This document shows positions 9,052 to 17,675 of a DNA stretch of 34,628 nucleotides, piece by piece (positions within the stretch are counted from its first letter, which is position 1; each line of letters opens with the position of its first letter). The notes under the pieces were generated by a model that saw only the letters and a list, made by a program, of their open reading frames with translations, was not told the origin of the DNA and made no database searches. The DNA lies in assembly GCF_014698115.1 (NCBI RefSeq), contig NZ_JACJSJ010000089.1, forward strand, positions 1-34,628. The letters are read 5' to 3'. The position numbers and the translations under genes are program-made. Origin of the DNA: Nostoc sp. FACHB-973. Lineage in GTDB: Bacteria; Cyanobacteriota; Cyanobacteriia; Cyanobacteriales; Nostocaceae.

Positions 9052-9231
9052 GATGAATCCAGATGTAGAGACTAGCAATTGCAACGTCTCTACAAGGATT
9101 TTGATATCATGCACAATGATTTTTATACATAAAATCAGCAACGCCCCCTCCGCCCCCCATCTCCCCACAATATTTATATAAAAAATTCTTGAATCTTGAA
9201 GTTTTTTAAAGAATTTGTGCATAATACAACT

Positions 9232-9251
9232 AAAGGACTTGAGTCCTTTTC
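9232..9251 (+). terminator. Hairpin, possible terminator
   Basis: A short palindrome with arms AAAGGAC and GTCCTTT runs into TTTT. It lies about 180 bp after the tyrosinase stop and may end that transcript. Confidence 0.35.
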
Positions 9252-9333
9252 AATGTTGATATACTCCACACGGAGACTTTTGGTTTCTATGTATTAGGAC
9301 TTAGGCACACTGTACGAACTGTTGGCCTCCTTA

Positions 9334-9663
9334 GAGGATGTTTGAAAAGTCATGATTGATGTCTCAAATATTTTTCACCCCACCCTAACCCTGCCCTTAT
9401 AAAGGGGAGCCACTGCGTTGGGGAGGCAGTGCGGTCTTGGGGGTTTCCGCCATGAGCAACTGCCGTCGGGCAATGCCCGACTTGTTCGCGCAGCGGCGAC
9501 CACAGGAGAAGCATGTGGCGTGAGGGAACTAGATTTCTTGTTTCCCCCCAATATATCGGGGAGCCACTGCGTTGCGGAGGTTCCCTCCGTTGTAGCAAGT
9601 GGCGTGGGATTAAGGAGTAATAATTCGATTGAAATCACTACATATCACTTTTCAAACATCCTC
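9334..9663. mobile_element. 330-bp MITE, same family as 2154-2317
   Basis: The ends are perfect 17-bp inverted repeats, GAGGATGTTTGAAAAGT (9334-9350) and its complement (9647-9663), differing by one base from the ends of the CRISPR-inserted element. They are flanked by a TTA direct repeat (9331-9333, 9664-9666). The interior is patchwork repeat DNA with the phrase GGGAGCCACTGCGTTG at two places (9404 region and 9559 region). Open frames inside are not credible genes. Confidence 0.85.
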
Positions 9664-9666
9664 TTA

Positions 9667-9999
9667 GCACCTTGGCGGTTCGATAAATTAAATTTTTTGG
9701 CAATTTTTGCGTAAATGCTGTGTATATTGCTGTTTCTTAATTAAGACTTTATTAACAACTTCCGTTCTAATTTAGAAAAAACTTAAGGGCTAAAAAATCA
9801 AGGATAAATTCAAACCTTTACTCTTTTATCTCTTATTCTTAACCAAAAGTAATTGGTTTATCCTACATGATGACAACCCAGCGTTGCAACAGAACCTTAA
9901 ATTCACTTGGAGTTACAAATCTCAAGATCGCTAGATTGATAGTGAGTCATATATCAGTAATTACCAATTACTTATTTTACATTCATCAGGTTAGTAGTT
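9667..9999. other. AT-rich upstream region of the NB-ARC/WD40 gene
   Basis: No credible gene. A 61-aa frame at 9867-10052 overlaps the start of the large gene and has no domain character. The promoter of the large gene should lie here, but no clear -10/-35 pair stands out. Confidence 0.4.
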
Positions 10000-12900
10000 A
10001 TGACCCAGGTTCCAAAGCAAAAACGCAAGCGTGGTCTGATTCTTACACTTGAAGGATTGCAAAAGCTGCAATCCGGTAAAATTACCCTGGAAGATAAAGA
10101 GAATTACGGAAATAGATACACCCTTGAAGATTTAAGTGAACGAGTTAAAGTAAATACTGTAACAATTTCTAAGGTATTATCTCGTGAGGAAGGAGTTGAT
10201 AAAAAAACACTTGAGCTTTTTTTTCAGGCTTTAAATTTAGATTTAGATAAAACTGACTATACAAATTCTGACAAATCTCGACATTTAGATTGGGGAGAAG
10301 CAATTGGGGCATCAGTTTTTTATGGACGCACATCAGAAACAGCCACATTAGAGCAATGGATTTTAAAAGACCGCTGTCAGATAGTGGCGATTTTAGGTAT
10401 GGGGGGGATTGGCAAAACTTCCGTTACTGTCAAGCTTGTAGAACAAATTAAAGAGAATTTTGAGTACGTTATTTGGCGATCGCTGCAAGATGCTCCTCCA
10501 GTCAACACGCTCTTAGCTAGTTTAATTCAATTTCTTTCTGATGACCGGGAAACAGAAGCAATTTTACCAGAAGGCACAGCTCAAAGACTCACGCGACTGC
10601 TACATTATCTACGACAGCATCGCTGTTTATTAATACTAGATAATATGGAGTCAATTTTACGTGCTGGTAGTCGGGTAGGACGTTATCGAGAGGGATACGA
10701 AGGATATAGTGAACTGCTAAAACGATTAGGAGAAACAGAACAACAAAGCTGCTTAATATTAACAAGCAGAGAAAAACCTAAAGAAGTAGCATCAATGGAA
10801 GGAGCGGGTTTGTGCGTTCGCTCATTCATGCTCAAAGGTCTTTTGCCAAATGATGGTCAAGAAATTTTAAAAATCAAAGGCATATTAGGTTCAGAGAAAG
10901 AACTGAGGAGATTAGTTGAAAGCTATGGAGGGAATGCTTTAGCTTTAAAAGTAGTTGCCACAACTATTCAAGATTTATTTAGTGGTAATGTTTCCCAATT
11001 TTTAAGCCAAGATACTGTTGTTTTTGGTGATATTTGGGATATTTTAGAACAGCAGTTTGAACGTTTATCAGATTTAGAAAAAGAAATTATATATTGGCTG
11101 GCAATTAATCATGAGGCAGTTTCCCTTGCCGAATTACAAAAAGATATTATATCAGCATTATCATTGCAAAAATTACTGGAAGTTTTGGAATCTTTGGTGA
11201 GGCGCTCTCTAGTTGAAAAAACCGAAGCAATGTTCACTCTCCAACCTGTAGTCATGGAGTATGCGATTAATCGATTGGTAGAGCAAATTTGTCAAGAAAT
11301 TATCACTAACAATCTCGAATTTTTCCGAAGCCATGCTTTGATGAAAGCGACTGCAAAAGACTATGTAAGGGAAACTCAAATTCACCTCATTCTTCAACCC
11401 ATAATCGAAGGATTATTGGCTATCTTTAGAAGCCAAAAAACTCTAGAAAATCACCTCACCCAAATTATCGGAACCCTCAGAGAAACATCTCCCCTAGAAC
11501 AAAGTTATACATCTGGAAATATTGTTAATTTCCTTTGTCATTTGGGAACTGACCTTGTTGGTAGTGATTTTTCCGATTTAACTATTTGGCAAGCAGACCT
11601 CAGGAATGTAAATTTGCAAAATGCCAATTTTGCAAATGCTAATCTCGCTAAATGCGTTTTTGCAGAAACCATTGGCGGTATTCATGGAGTAGCATTGAGC
11701 TACGATGGCAAACTCTTGGCAACAGGAGATACCAATGGTGAGGTTCGCGTTTACCAAGTTGCAGATGGCAAGCAACTGCTCACCTGCAAGGGACACGCAG
11801 GTTTTATCTGGCCTGTGACTTTTAGTCCTGATGGTACAATGCTTGCTAGTGGCAGCGATGACCAAACAGTAAAACTATGGGATACTAGCACTGGGCAATG
11901 CCTCGCCACCTTCGAGGGTCATAGCGCTGGCATCTGGTCAGTTTCCTTCAGTCCCGATGGTCAGACACTAGCAAGTAGTAGTGAAGACACGACGGTGAGG
12001 TTGTGGGATGTTGTCACCGGGGAATGCGTTCAAATTCTCCAAGGACACGGTAGCCGGGTGTGGGCAGTGGTCTTTAGTCCTGATGGTACAATGCTTGCTA
12101 GTGGAAATGACGACTGCTCTATCAGGCTGTGGGATATTAATACTAATCAATGTGTCAAGACGTTGCTGGGACACACCCATAGAGTACAGTCCGTTGCTTT
12201 TAGTCCAGATGGTCATAGACTAGTTAGTGGTTGTCATGATAAAACAGTTAGGCTGTGGAATCTCAGTACAGGTGAATGTCTTGATACTTTGCAAGGTCAT
12301 ACTGGCTTGGTAAATTCAGTTGCCTTTAGTTTGGATGGCGATCGCCTAGCAAGCGGCAGTGATGACCAAACAGTGAAACTATGGGATGTCAGCACGGGTC
12401 AATGCCTGAAAACTCTCAAAGGTCATGGCAGTCGCGTATGGTCAGTTGCCTTTAGTCCTGATGGTACGACCCTAGCAAGTGGCAGCGATGACCAAACAGT
12501 TAAGCTGTGGAATTTTAGTACAGGTGGATGCCTCAAGACCTTACAGGGTTATTGTAATGGTATCTGGTCGGTTACCTTCAGTTCTCAAGGTAATATCCTT
12601 GCAAGTGGCAATAATGACAAAACAGTGAAACTCTGGGATACGAACACTGGTCTTTGCCTGAAAACGTTGCGGGGGCATAGTAATCGGGTGACATCAGTTT
12701 CCCTGAACCCAGACGGTAACATTCTTGCCAGTGGTAGTGAAGATCAAACCGTGAAACTATGGAATGTCAAAACTGGTCAGTGTCTCAAAACTTTGAGCGG
12801 ACATAGCAATCGGATCATCTCAGTTGCCTTTAGTCCTGATGGTAAGATACTAGCAAGTGGCAGTGATGACCAAACTATCAATCTGTGGGATGTCACCACA

Positions 12901-13527
12901 GGTAAATGTCTCCAAATCTTGCAGGGTCACACTCAGCGAGTTTGGTCAGTTGCCTTCAGCCCCGATGGTCATACCCTAGCCAGTGGTTGCCATGACCAAA
13001 CCATCAGGCTGTGGGATGTCCGCATCGGTAGTTGCATTCAAACTTTGGAAGGTCACACTGACTGGATTTGGTCAGTTGCTTTTAGTCCTGATGGTACGAA
13101 CCTGGTAAGTACCAGCGGCGATCAGACAGTGAAACTGTGGGATGTTAGTACCGGTAAGTGTCTGAGAACCTTGCAGGGGCATACGAATTGCGTGTACTCA
13201 GCCGCCATTAGTATAGATGGTCATATCCTAGCCAGTGGTAGCGGAGATCAAACAATCAAGCTGTGGGATCTGTCCACCAGCAAAGAAATAAAAACTTTGT
13301 CAGGACATAGCAAGTGGGTTTGGTCAGTTGCTTTTAATCCTCAAGGTAAAATTTTGGCTAGTGGCAGCGAAGATGAGACGATTAAGCTTTGGGATGTGGA
13401 AACAGGTAAATGCCTGAAAACTCTCAGATGCGAAAGACCTTATGAAGGGATGAACATTACTGGTGTGAGTGATTTAACTGAGGCGACTATTGCGACTTTA
13501 AAAGTTTTAGGGGCGTTTAGTTCTTAG
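10000..13527 (+). CDS. STAND NTPase: HTH-like, NB-ARC, 14 WD40 repeats
   Basis: 1175 aa. Residues 10-85 look like a helix-turn-helix-type domain (LEDLSERVKVNTVTISKVLS). An NB-ARC ATPase follows, with P-loop GMGGIGKTS at 133-141 and Walker B LLILDNM. After a helical region comes a short pentapeptide-like linker (FSDLTIWQADLRNVNLQNAN), then 14 WD40 repeats from about residue 557 to 1145, enough for two seven-bladed propellers. The tail MNITGVSDLTEATIATLKVLG is typical of cyanobacterial relatives. STAND proteins oligomerise on sensing a ligand and serve in signalling or immunity; the propellers would be the sensor. No enzymatic effector domain is fused, so an effector could be separate or the HTH itself. 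The WD repeats are very alike (SPDG, ASGSDDQTVKLWD), suggesting recent internal duplication. Confidence 0.92.
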   Translation: MTQVPKQKRKRGLILTLEGLQKLQSGKITLEDKENYGNRYTLEDLSERVKVNTVTISKVLSREEGVDKKTLELFFQALNLDLDKTDYTNSDKSRHLDWGEAIGASVFYGRTSETATLEQWILKDRCQIVAILGMGGIGKTSVTVKLVEQIKENFEYVIWRSLQDAPPVNTLLASLIQFLSDDRETEAILPEGTAQRLTRLLHYLRQHRCLLILDNMESILRAGSRVGRYREGYEGYSELLKRLGETEQQSCLILTSREKPKEVASMEGAGLCVRSFMLKGLLPNDGQEILKIKGILGSEKELRRLVESYGGNALALKVVATTIQDLFSGNVSQFLSQDTVVFGDIWDILEQQFERLSDLEKEIIYWLAINHEAVSLAELQKDIISALSLQKLLEVLESLVRRSLVEKTEAMFTLQPVVMEYAINRLVEQICQEIITNNLEFFRSHALMKATAKDYVRETQIHLILQPIIEGLLAIFRSQKTLENHLTQIIGTLRETSPLEQSYTSGNIVNFLCHLGTDLVGSDFSDLTIWQADLRNVNLQNANFANANLAKCVFAETIGGIHGVALSYDGKLLATGDTNGEVRVYQVADGKQLLTCKGHAGFIWPVTFSPDGTMLASGSDDQTVKLWDTSTGQCLATFEGHSAGIWSVSFSPDGQTLASSSEDTTVRLWDVVTGECVQILQGHGSRVWAVVFSPDGTMLASGNDDCSIRLWDINTNQCVKTLLGHTHRVQSVAFSPDGHRLVSGCHDKTVRLWNLSTGECLDTLQGHTGLVNSVAFSLDGDRLASGSDDQTVKLWDVSTGQCLKTLKGHGSRVWSVAFSPDGTTLASGSDDQTVKLWNFSTGGCLKTLQGYCNGIWSVTFSSQGNILASGNNDKTVKLWDTNTGLCLKTLRGHSNRVTSVSLNPDGNILASGSEDQTVKLWNVKTGQCLKTLSGHSNRIISVAFSPDGKILASGSDDQTINLWDVTTGKCLQILQGHTQRVWSVAFSPDGHTLASGCHDQTIRLWDVRIGSCIQTLEGHTDWIWSVAFSPDGTNLVSTSGDQTVKLWDVSTGKCLRTLQGHTNCVYSAAISIDGHILASGSGDQTIKLWDLSTSKEIKTLSGHSKWVWSVAFNPQGKILASGSEDETIKLWDVETGKCLKTLRCERPYEGMNITGVSDLTEATIATLKVLGAFSS

Positions 13528-13567
13528 TATTGATAGATTACAGCAATTTTGAAGTAATTAAACGATT

Positions 13568-13813
13568 TTGAATTTAGAATTGATGGATAGTCAAGGTAGC
13601 TGCTCAACGGGAACGTTATACTCACGCCAAACTTGGGAAACTGCCTCATCAAATAAAGGCTATGTCACAATTAACGTATTCATCTTTAGCAAATCAGCAT
13701 GGCTTGGGCTTGGACAAGTTGTAGGCAATGAGTATACTATCGATCGCAAACTGGGCGAGGGTGGTTTTGGCATTACCTACCGCGCCCTCAAGCAGAATGG
13801 TCATCTTTTGTAA
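13568..13813 (+). pseudogene. Truncated serine/threonine kinase N-terminus
   Basis: The frame ends with GNEYTIDRKLGEGGFGITYR and stops a few codons later. This is the start of a eukaryotic-type protein kinase: the glycine-rich loop GEGGFG is present, but the VAIK lysine, the catalytic loop and everything else are missing. The upstream part (MNLELMDSQG...) has no kinase character and may be read-in sequence. It lies between the NB-ARC/WD40 gene and a toxin-antitoxin pair and is best read as the remnant of a deleted kinase gene. Confidence 0.7.
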
Positions 13814-13833
13814 CACTAACAACTCTAAAAAAT

Positions 13834-14064
13834 ATGATCAAACCGCAAATTTTAGAAGCAATCAAGCAAATGCCGAATGTGGAGCGGCTAGAGGTTATTG
13901 AATTTGCCTTGCGGTTGGTGCGCGAAGATATGGAGAAACCAGAAAAACTTAGCTTAACGGCTGCTGCTGAAATCATGCATCCTTACTATGTAGAAGGCAG
14001 TGATCTGACTGAGCTTGTTGATACTTGTAATGAAGATTTTTACGAATATCACGACTATGCGTAG
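13834..14064 (+). CDS. Antitoxin of a MazF/PemK-type toxin-antitoxin pair
   Basis: 76 aa, acidic. The N-terminal half (KPQILEAIKQMPNVERLEVIEFALRLVRED) is helical and resembles small cyanobacterial antitoxins. The C-terminus (EDFYEYHDYA) is the acidic, probably flexible tail that would cover the toxin. The next gene starts inside this one (ATG at 14057, stop at 14062-14064), so the two are translationally coupled. The role is to neutralise the toxin and probably to repress the operon. The antitoxin assignment rests on size and position more than on a named DNA-binding fold. Confidence 0.75.
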   Translation: MIKPQILEAIKQMPNVERLEVIEFALRLVREDMEKPEKLSLTAAAEIMHPYYVEGSDLTELVDTCNEDFYEYHDYA

Positions 14065-14401
14065 AAGTCAGATCTGGCTCTATAGTGCCGACCCTACCGT
14101 TGGTGATGAAATTGGTAAAACTCGCCCTTGTGTAATTGTTAGCAACGATGAGATAGGCATTCTCCGTTTGAAAATAGTTGTGCCGATTACAGGATGGAAT
14201 GATGCATTTGCCCAAGTTCCGTGGATGGTAAGGGTTGAGCCTACACCAGAAAATGCGTTGAGCAAGTTGTCGGTAGCAGATGCGTTTCAGGTACGTTCTG
14301 TTTCCCAACAAAGACTGATTAGGCAAGTGGAAACTCTTGATGATGAAACAATGCAAGGAATCAGCCAAGCTTTAGCCGTTGTTTTGAACATTAACAGCTA
14401 A
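14057..14401 (+). CDS. PemK/MazF-family mRNA interferase toxin
   Basis: 114 aa from the ATG at 14057, preferred over an upstream start at 14015 because the family begins with RRSQIWLYSADPTVGDEIGKTRPCVIVSND. The GxExxKTRPxVIVSND-type pattern and the later VVPITG and LSVADAFQVRSVSQQRL (the strand carrying the conserved D-Q-R region) are characteristic of MazF/PemK. The protein would cleave mRNA when free of antitoxin. It overlaps the antitoxin gene by 8 bp. No disruption is seen. Confidence 0.88.
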   Translation: MRRSQIWLYSADPTVGDEIGKTRPCVIVSNDEIGILRLKIVVPITGWNDAFAQVPWMVRVEPTPENALSKLSVADAFQVRSVSQQRLIRQVETLDDETMQGISQALAVVLNINS

Positions 14402-14458
14402 TTCTTGCCAGAGAATTAGAGATTCTGAAAGCCTAGCCCGCTTCTGAGTTGGGGCAGT

Positions 14459-15211
14459 TTATTGTGTGGTATATCCTCCATCAACCATCATATTGTGCCC
14501 TGTGATGAAAGAAGCTGCATCCGAACATAACCACACGACAGTATCGGCCACCTCTTCCGGCTTGCCAGTGCGTCCTATGGGATGCATTGCTCTTAGTTGA
14601 GCCAGTACATCTGCCGGTAAGGTCGCTAGCATATCAGTTGCGATCGCACCAGGACTGATAACATTGATGCGGATACCTGCCAAGGCATACTCCATTGCTG
14701 CGGCTTTACTTAAAGCGGTGATCCCACCTTTAGTGGCAGAGTAGCCAGCAAGACCAGGAATACCGACTACACCAGCGATGGAAGCGATGTTGACGATCGC
14801 CCCACTTCCTTGTTTCAGCATTGCCCTAATTTGGTACTTCAAACAAAGCCAGGTTCCTTTCAAATTTATGTCAATCAGTCGATCCCAGTCTTCTTCAGAC
14901 ATATCTGTAATTGGGATAGCTCCCCCCCCAAATCCAGCATTGTTGCAAGCGCAGTCCAGACGACCATAAATATCCACGGTTTTCTGAATCAACGCCTCCA
15001 CATCATCAGCCTTTGACACATCGGTTTTGATGAAAATCGCCTCTCCTCCGATTTCTTGGATCTGGTGCGCCGTTGCTTCTCCCTCAGGAATGCGACGGCT
15101 AGCAGCGACAACCTTGGCTCCAGCGCGGGCAAATGCGATCGCACTGGCTCGACCAATACCTGATGAAGCCCCGGTCACCAGGGCGACTTTTCCATCTAGT
15201 TGGCCGCTCAT
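14459..15211 (-). CDS. SDR-family NAD(P)-dependent oxidoreductase
   Basis: 250 aa, full length for a classical short-chain dehydrogenase/reductase. It has the cofactor motif TGASSGIG (13-20), NNAG (CNNAGFGGGAIP), the catalytic Ser in IVNIASIAG, and YSATK with catalytic Tyr and Lys. The tail FITGHNMMVDGGYTTQ is typical of the FabG/glucose-dehydrogenase-like group. An Arg at the end of the second strand (AASRR) hints at NADPH. The start overlaps the stop of the GDSL esterase by 4 bp (ATGA), so the two form an operon. It lies on the same strand as the KASIII and ThDP genes, which makes a ketoreductase step in that pathway possible but unproven. Confidence 0.9.
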   Translation of the reverse strand: MSGQLDGKVALVTGASSGIGRASAIAFARAGAKVVAASRRIPEGEATAHQIQEIGGEAIFIKTDVSKADDVEALIQKTVDIYGRLDCACNNAGFGGGAIPITDMSEEDWDRLIDINLKGTWLCLKYQIRAMLKQGSGAIVNIASIAGVVGIPGLAGYSATKGGITALSKAAAMEYALAGIRINVISPGAIATDMLATLPADVLAQLRAMHPIGRTGKPEEVADTVVWLCSDAASFITGHNMMVDGGYTTQ

Positions 15212-16200
15212 CCACGTACCCCTTGCTTTTTGATTGCTTTGTTTCGGTAAATACCATATAAAGCACCAACTGTCAATACTCCTAATACTGTAGAAGATTC
15301 AGGGACAGAAGCTGGCTTCAAGGCTGAAAATGCTAATTCTCCAATTAGCTGATGAGTTGCAGTTGTGGGATGGACTTCATCCCAGAATAAAAACTTGTTT
15401 GGGTCACATATAACTGGCTTCACCGGAACTTCGATGGGCACCACCGATAATTCTCCAACACAAGAATCGGTGACATTTGTAAAACCGAATTCTGCTGGAT
15501 CTCCAATGATGCGATTATATAAAGAATTAACATCGAGAGGAATAATGTTAGTTTCAGGACTTAGTTGCTGATTCAACAAGTTAATAGTTGCGAATAAATC
15601 GGAGTTATGTTCATTGGTGAAACTGCTTAGTATGCTTGCTGTTTGACTATTGCCACCTGTAACTGGAAACTTTCCCAAATCTGGTAAGTTAACCACCATA
15701 ATATTTTCAGCCCCCACAGCAGCTAGTGAAGTTATTGCTGCGGATAAATTGTCTACAGATTCTGTTGGGTTAGGAGTGATATCAAAAAAGTACTTCATGT
15801 AATCATTAGTCCCAGCCCAAATGATATAAAGGGCGTTGGGATTGGCAGACTGATTTCCTGTTGTGAAGTTATTAATTTGTTGTTGTAATCCTGGTAAAAA
15901 ACTTAGTCCTATGTTATCGAATCCTGTAGTTGCACCACCGAAGGCATAGTTGGTGTTGGGATTGAAAGTTAACCCTAAATCAGAGGCGAGATATTCCACC
16001 CAAGCTGGGCCATTGGAAAACCGTCCATTGAAGTAAGTCGGACTTGGGGGAATAATTCCATTTGTGAAATTAAATACATTACCTGTATCCGATAAGCTAT
16101 CGCCAAAGACATAAATCTCGTCATAATTTTGGGCTGAAACTTTGAGGGGAAACATCAAAGATAACAGAAAAAAACCTGCCGCCAGAAATTGTTTTTGCAT
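15208..16200 (-). CDS. Secreted GDSL esterase with PEP-CTERM anchor
   Basis: 330 aa. The signal peptide (1-23, ending KVSA-QN) is followed by GDSL block I (FGDSLSDTGN), block III (WAGTND) and block V (WDEVHPT). The C-terminus has the PEP-CTERM layout: VPESST, a hydrophobic helix (VLGVLTVGALYGIY) and a basic end (RNKAIKK), which would be processed by an exosortase/archaeosortase-type system. It is the paralogue of 554-1546. It is translationally coupled to the SDR gene. A role in releasing or modifying an acyl ester product at the cell surface would fit the nearby pathway; this is inference. Confidence 0.9.
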   Translation of the reverse strand: MQKQFLAAGFFLLSLMFPLKVSAQNYDEIYVFGDSLSDTGNVFNFTNGIIPPSPTYFNGRFSNGPAWVEYLASDLGLTFNPNTNYAFGGATTGFDNIGLSFLPGLQQQINNFTTGNQSANPNALYIIWAGTNDYMKYFFDITPNPTESVDNLSAAITSLAAVGAENIMVVNLPDLGKFPVTGGNSQTASILSSFTNEHNSDLFATINLLNQQLSPETNIIPLDVNSLYNRIIGDPAEFGFTNVTDSCVGELSVVPIEVPVKPVICDPNKFLFWDEVHPTTATHQLIGELAFSALKPASVPESSTVLGVLTVGALYGIYRNKAIKKQGVRG

Positions 16201-16340
16201 AATCGATTACTAAATTTGTTTTGAACAACAGGAGTAGTACGTTGCTTTGAAAGAAGTACAAATTCTAATGATTTTAATCAAATTTTATTATCAACTTATT
16301 GGCCTCTTTATCCAATGCACTAAATTTAGAGTAAACGCAC

Positions 16341-16447
16341 TATAGCGCTTCCTGACCTAATAAGGTACACCTGTAGGGGCACGGCAGTGCCGTGCCCCTA
16401 CACCTCGTGATATCATGTTGTACCCCATCTGAATGGGAACCGCTATA
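16341..16447. mobile_element. 107-bp inverted-repeat element with central hairpin
   Basis: The left end TATAGCGCTTCCTGACC and right end GGGAACCGCTATA are imperfect inverted repeats extending some 30 bp (to AGGTACA / TGTACCC). A strong hairpin (16373-16401, arms GTAGGGGCACGGC) sits in the middle. A related half-copy (GTACCTCATGTGATTGGGAAC... followed by CGCTATA) lies at about 22176-22206. TATA ends suggest a TA target, as used by IS630/Tc1-type enzymes. Confidence 0.6.
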
Positions 16448-16478
16448 TGTAGATATCAAGATTGATTCCTACATCTGT

Positions 16479-16507
16479 GTAGGGGTTTAGCAATGCTAAA
16501 CCCCTAC
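16479..16507. repeat. Hairpin repeat between KASIII-like and GDSL genes
   Basis: Arms GTAGGGGTTTAGC / GCTAAACCCCTAC. The hairpin lies 15 bp past the KASIII-like stop (minus strand) and could act as a 3' stem-loop for that transcript, although no T-run follows. Confidence 0.55.
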
Positions 16508-16521
16508 TCCCTATTTTCGAG

Positions 16522-17667
16522 CTAGCAAAAAGCCAAGCTAGGATCTAAGGAACTTGTGAGTATTATCTCAGGTTCGTGGAGATTTGGAACAGTACTTAAT
16601 GCCACATCACCCCAACGCATCACACTTGCAGAGGCGGCACCTGCTGCACCTAAACCATAAATCAGAACCAAGTCATTTTCGTGAATCTTACCCAGCTGCA
16701 CAGCATAGTACAAATTGGCGATCGTGATTACTGGGCCAATGTTTGCATACTCAGAGTAAAGGTTGATTGTCCGTTCTGGGTCAATGCCTAGTACGCGAGT
16801 GCAGAAGTTTGCTGACCAAGCAGTGGATGTATTAAAAATAAAAAAGTCAATTTCCTCAAGTGTGACACCGGCGGCAGCTAGGGCACCTTCACAACAAGTA
16901 CGTAGTTGTCCCACAGCGGTTTCGCGGATGGCTTTATTTGCGCCTTTGCCCATCCGCATATGTATTTGTGGATTGCCTTGCTCGTCTTCAGTGAGTTTAG
17001 CAAAGAAGCTATCACATAAAGCAGCAGTATGAATGGTCTTTGTACCCAGGATGCCTTGGTTGGGTGCGAGTGAACTAACTACAAAAGCTCCAGCCCCGTC
17101 ACTCATAAACCATGAGAGTGTATCGTCTTCATCGAAAAAGCGAGAGTATGCACAGGAAATCACCACTAGGACGTTGCGGTATTCTCCTGTTCGTACTAAA
17201 GCAGAGGCAGTTTGAAAGGCAACTGGAGTGACTCCACAGGCTGCATCAAGATTCCAAGCAGCACCTTCCAAGCTCAGTTGACGAGCTAGAAAAGCAGCAT
17301 CGCCAAATCCTATTTGTTCGGGCCAAACGGAGGCAACGAGCATGAGATCAACTTCTTTGGGAGTCAGTTCTGCTGCATCAAGGGCTGCACGAGCCGCACG
17401 TTCTTGCAACATTAATGAAGATTCTTCTGGTGCCAGTACCCATCGGTGGACAGTACCTCGAAAAGGGTCTTTAAGATAGGGCAACATCTCTGAGTCAAAC
17501 TCGTTGTTAGGTGTGGAACCCGCAAGGGAAAACAATCTTGCTAAACTTTTTTGTTCGGACTCGGCAATTACTTCGGGATATTTTTCTCTGTAGTAATTGT
17601 TTGTACGCTTGATACTTGGCAAGCTTAATGCTATGGAGCGAATGCCTACTGGGTGATTTAACATCAC
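16522..17667 (-). CDS. KASIII-like (FabH-family) enzyme, copy 1; catalytic His replaced
   Basis: 381 aa from a GTG at 17667, or 380 aa from the next codon ATG (17664). The ATG is better spaced from AGGAG. It has the thiolase fold of 3-oxoacyl-ACP synthase III. The nucleophile Cys144 lies in WNLDAACG and the catalytic Asn309 in YANIG (FabH HGNTS). The position of FabH His244 (PHQAN) reads FNTST, so Asn279 replaces the histidine. The family either makes C-C bonds by decarboxylative condensation or transfers acyl groups to O or N nucleophiles; loss of the His argues against the former. It starts 8 bp after the ThDP enzyme gene, so the two are co-translated. It is a close paralogue of 31761-32894, gap-free over at least the first 320 residues. 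Confidence 0.88.
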   Translation of the reverse strand: MMLNHPVGIRSIALSLPSIKRTNNYYREKYPEVIAESEQKSLARLFSLAGSTPNNEFDSEMLPYLKDPFRGTVHRWVLAPEESSLMLQERAARAALDAAELTPKEVDLMLVASVWPEQIGFGDAAFLARQLSLEGAAWNLDAACGVTPVAFQTASALVRTGEYRNVLVVISCAYSRFFDEDDTLSWFMSDGAGAFVVSSLAPNQGILGTKTIHTAALCDSFFAKLTEDEQGNPQIHMRMGKGANKAIRETAVGQLRTCCEGALAAAGVTLEEIDFFIFNTSTAWSANFCTRVLGIDPERTINLYSEYANIGPVITIANLYYAVQLGKIHENDLVLIYGLGAAGAASASVMRWGDVALSTVPNLHEPEIILTSSLDPSLAFC

Positions 17668-17675
17668 AATCTCCT

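Noticed and set aside
9350..9714. Overlapping open frames on both strands inside the 330-bp MITE
   Set aside because: They are read out of GC-rich repeat DNA between the inverted ends, several frames are open at once, and none has a domain or ribosome-binding site.
9867..10052. 61-aa frame overlapping the start of the NB-ARC/WD40 gene
   Set aside because: It overlaps the start of the much longer gene by 53 bp and has no recognisable features.
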